64,000 nt of DNA from Betaproteobacteria bacterium (GTDB lineage Bacteria; Pseudomonadota; Gammaproteobacteria; Burkholderiales; Rhodocyclaceae), in contig JADJBM010000034.1 in the NCBI GenBank assembly GCA_016703785.1, positions 1 to 64,000 of the forward strand, given 5' to 3'. Under the pieces are notes generated by a model, which saw nothing but the letters and a program-made list of their open reading frames with translations, ran no database searches and was not told the origin of the DNA. This document shows, in pieces, positions 60,984 through 64,000 of the stretch (its first letter is position 1; each line of letters opens with the position of its first letter). The position numbers and the translations under genes were made by a program.

Positions 60984-62246
60984 ATGCTTCTTACCCAGGA
61001 ACAAGAGCTGATTCGGGACACCCTGCGCGACTTCGCACGCGAGCGCCTGGCACCCTTCGCTGCGGCATGGGATCGCGAGTGCGCCTTTCCGCGCGAGGCG
61101 CTGACCGAGCTGGCGCAGCTGGGCGCCTTCGGCATGGTGGTGCCGGAGCGCTGGGGCGGGGCGGGCATGGACACCGTTTCGCTGGCGCTGGCGCTGGAGG
61201 AAATCGCCGCCGGCGACGGTGCCACCTCGACCATCATCAGTGTCAACAACTCGGTGGTGTGCGGCCCCATCCTCGCCTTCGGCAGCGACGCGCAGAAGGA
61301 AAAATTTCTCAAGCCGCTGGCAAGCGGCGCGCAGCTCGGCTGCTTCTGCCTGACCGAACCGCATGTCGGCTCCGATGCTGCAGCGATACGCACATCTGCG
61401 GTACGAGTGGACGGAAAAGCGGGCAACGAATGGGTGCTCAACGGCGTCAAGCAGTTCATCACCTCGGGCAAGAACGCGCAGGTCGCCATCGTCTTCGCCG
61501 TCACCGACCCGGCGGCGGGCAAGAAGGGCATCTCCGCCTTCATCGTGCCGACCGACACGGCCGGCTACATCGTCGCCCGCATCGAAGAGAAGATGGGCCA
61601 GCACGCTTCCGACACGGCGCAGATCCTGCTGGAGGACTGCCGCATTCCCGCCGCCAACCTGCTCGGCGCCGAGGGCGAGGGCTACCGCATCGCGCTCGCC
61701 AATCTGGAGGCGGGCCGCATCGGCATTGCCGCCCAGTCGGTCGGCATGGCGCGCGCGGCTTACGAGGCGGCGCTGAAGTACGCGCAGGAGCGTGAAGCCT
61801 TCGGCAAGCTCATCATCGAGCACCAGGCGGTCAACTTCCGCCTCGCCGACATGGCGACGCAGATCGAGGCGGCGCGCCAGCTGGTGCTGCACGCGGCCAG
61901 CCTGCGCGACGCCGGACGGGCCTGCCTCAAGGAGGCCTCGATGGCCAAGCTGTTCGCCTCCGAGATGGCGGAAGGCGTCTGCTCCGACGCCATCCAGATC
62001 CATGGTGGCTACGGCTATGTGGCAGACTTCCCGGTGGAGCGCATCTACCGCGACGTGCGTGTCACGCAAATCTACGAAGGCGCCAGCGACATCCAGCGGC
62101 TGGTGATCGGAAGAGCATTGGGCCATGAAACGCTATCCCCTCTCCCCGCTTGCGGGGAGAGGGCTAGGGAGAGGGGTGAGCGGCCGGCCACCCTCTCCCC
62201 GACCCTCTCCCGCAAGCGGGAGAGGGAGTTGAATGAGAGGGAGTGA
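60984..62246 (+). CDS. acyl-CoA dehydrogenase with repeat-derived C-terminal tail
   Basis: 420 residues from ATG 60984. LIRDTLRDFARERLAPFAAA, GAFGMVVPERWGGAGMDTVS, FCLTEPHVGSDAAAIRTSAV, IAAQSVGMARAAYEAALKYA, QIHGGYGYVADFPVERIYRD, VTQIYEGASDIQRLVIGRAL. This is a short-chain/general acyl-CoA dehydrogenase (Bcd/AcdA-like, catalytic Glu in YEGASD region). The family ends at about IGRAL; the last 40 residues here (SPLPACGERARERGER and so on) are translated from a palindromic repeat and are probably not functional. Confidence 0.9.
   Translation: MLLTQEQELIRDTLRDFARERLAPFAAAWDRECAFPREALTELAQLGAFGMVVPERWGGAGMDTVSLALALEEIAAGDGATSTIISVNNSVVCGPILAFGSDAQKEKFLKPLASGAQLGCFCLTEPHVGSDAAAIRTSAVRVDGKAGNEWVLNGVKQFITSGKNAQVAIVFAVTDPAAGKKGISAFIVPTDTAGYIVARIEEKMGQHASDTAQILLEDCRIPAANLLGAEGEGYRIALANLEAGRIGIAAQSVGMARAAYEAALKYAQEREAFGKLIIEHQAVNFRLADMATQIEAARQLVLHAASLRDAGRACLKEASMAKLFASEMAEGVCSDAIQIHGGYGYVADFPVERIYRDVRVTQIYEGASDIQRLVIGRALGHETLSPLPACGERARERGERPATLSPTLSRKRERELNERE
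62137..62240. repeat. palindromic CCCTCTCCC/GGGAGAGGG repeat element
   Basis: CCCCTCTCCCCGCTTGCGGGGAGAGGG-type hairpins in two inverted halves (62137-62190 and 62192-62232). This is a common intergenic palindrome of proteobacteria. Here it is read through by the acyl-CoA dehydrogenase gene. Confidence 0.8.
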
Positions 62247-62251
62247 ATGTC

Positions 62252-62854
62252 ATGAGTGACCCAATCGAGTTCTACTTCGACTTTTCCTCTCCGTACGCCT
62301 ATATCGCGTCCGGGCAGATCGACGACCTGGCGGCGAAGCATGGGCGCAAGGTGCTCTGGCGGCCGATGCTGCTCGGCATGGTGATGAAAAAGACCGGGCT
62401 GCCCCTGCTGCTCGACGTGCCGGTCAAGGGCGATTATTCGAAGCGCGACATACTCCGTTCGGCGCGGTACTACGGCGTGCCCTTCAACTTCCCGACCAAG
62501 TTTCCGCTGTCGGCGGTGACGCCTTCGCGCGCCTACTACTGGCTGCACGGCCAGGATTGCCAGAAGGCGCGCGAATTCGCCCGCGCCGCCTTCCGCGCCT
62601 ACTGGGTGGACGGCCGCGACATTTCCGACATGGCGGTCGTGCTCGACATCGCCGCCGGCCTCGGCGTCGACCGCGATGCGCTGTCCGCCGGCATGGTCAC
62701 GCCGGAAATCAAGGAACGGCTGAAGGTCGAGACCGACACGGCCCTCGCCAAGGGCATGTGCGGTGCGCCCTATTTCGTCATCGACGGCGAAGCCTTCTGG
62801 GGCGCCGACCGGCTGCCGCAGATCGAGAAGTGGCTCGCCACCGGAGGCTTTTGA
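62252..62854 (+). CDS. 2-hydroxychromene-2-carboxylate isomerase-like (DsbA-fold, kappa-GST) protein
   Basis: 200 residues from ATG 62252: PIEFYFDFSSPYAYIASGQI, RKVLWRPMLLGMVMKKTGLP, FPTKFPLSAVTPSRAYYWLH, ALAKGMCGAPYFVIDGEAFW, GADRLPQIEKWLATGGF. The F-Y-F-D-F-x-S-P-Y-A-Y and G-A-P-x-F-x-x-D-G-E-x-F-W-G-x-D-R motifs are those of NahD/HCCA isomerase-type glutathione-dependent proteins. In acyl-CoA operons it is a frequent but uncharacterised member. Confidence 0.87.
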   Translation: MSDPIEFYFDFSSPYAYIASGQIDDLAAKHGRKVLWRPMLLGMVMKKTGLPLLLDVPVKGDYSKRDILRSARYYGVPFNFPTKFPLSAVTPSRAYYWLHGQDCQKAREFARAAFRAYWVDGRDISDMAVVLDIAAGLGVDRDALSAGMVTPEIKERLKVETDTALAKGMCGAPYFVIDGEAFWGADRLPQIEKWLATGGF

Positions 62855-62857
62855 TTC

Positions 62858-64000
<1,143 letters not shown>

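Overview
The window is high-GC DNA from a betaproteobacterium, most likely a denitrifying member of the Rhodocyclales (Thauera / Azoarcus / Aromatoleum type). The strongest clue is a complete phenylphosphate synthase and phenylphosphate carboxylase cluster for anaerobic phenol degradation at 31.7-46.1 kb. A class I PHA synthase, a LiuR-type regulator with an isovaleryl-CoA dehydrogenase operon, and housekeeping genes in betaproteobacterial arrangements agree with this. No rRNA, tRNA or CRISPR array was seen.

Layout. 1-15.4 kb, all minus strand, is housekeeping: two exported proteins, a PsiF-like protein, hprK, ptsN, hpf, rpoN, lptB, recX, recA, cinA, pgpA, thiL, a small membrane protein, nusB, ribH, ribBA, ribE, dsbD, cutA and an ABC-2 permease. 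Many genes in the first 12 kb carry single-base frameshifts. Because these include recA, rpoN, hprK and thiL, sequencing error is likelier than decay. 15.5-17.8 kb is a small island with two toxin-antitoxin loci and a lipoprotein, which separates a NodJ-like permease from its NodI-like ATPase. 17.9-31.7 kb holds the ATPase, a hydrolase, a ferredoxin, a MazG-like protein, a VanZ-like protein, a sodium/solute symporter, ubiB, argS, a SPOR protein, dsbA, an SDR, a vapBC-like pair, a methionine gamma-lyase and a flavin split-barrel protein.

31.7-46.1 kb is the phenol region. A XylR/DmpR-type sigma-54 activator is divergent from ppsA-ppsB-ppsC-ppcB-ppcD-ppcA-ppcC, followed by a third UbiD-like protein, UbiX, an archaeal-type CTP-dependent riboflavin kinase, a Nudix hydrolase, a flavin split-barrel protein and a PaaK-type CoA ligase. 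A near-perfect -24/-12 promoter lies before ppsA. The expected chemistry is phenol to phenylphosphate to 4-hydroxybenzoate, then a CoA thioester. The genes after the carboxylase look like a dedicated prenyl-FMN cofactor supply set, which is the most interesting biological reading of the window.

46.1-56 kb is mixed: a phosphoesterase, a truncated binding protein followed by an unexplained 0.5 kb stretch, a SUMF1-domain protein, DUF1622, a lipoprotein, an RlmN-like radical SAM enzyme, ada, a DUF4124 protein, phaC and an MBL-fold hydrolase. 56-64 kb is an acyl-CoA (leucine-type) catabolic operon under a LiuR-like MerR regulator with two clear operators: PaaI thioesterase, isovaleryl-CoA dehydrogenase, three more hotdog-fold proteins, thiolase, acyl-CoA dehydrogenase, a 2-hydroxychromene-2-carboxylate isomerase-like protein and methylcrotonyl-CoA carboxylase beta (cut by the window end).

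A DNA-level signal crosses all regions. The word AAGTCAG occurs 14 times on either strand, and 13 of the 14 copies have ACGG exactly ten bases further on, inside genes in different frames as well as between genes. It resembles a DNA-uptake-type or other genome-wide signal.
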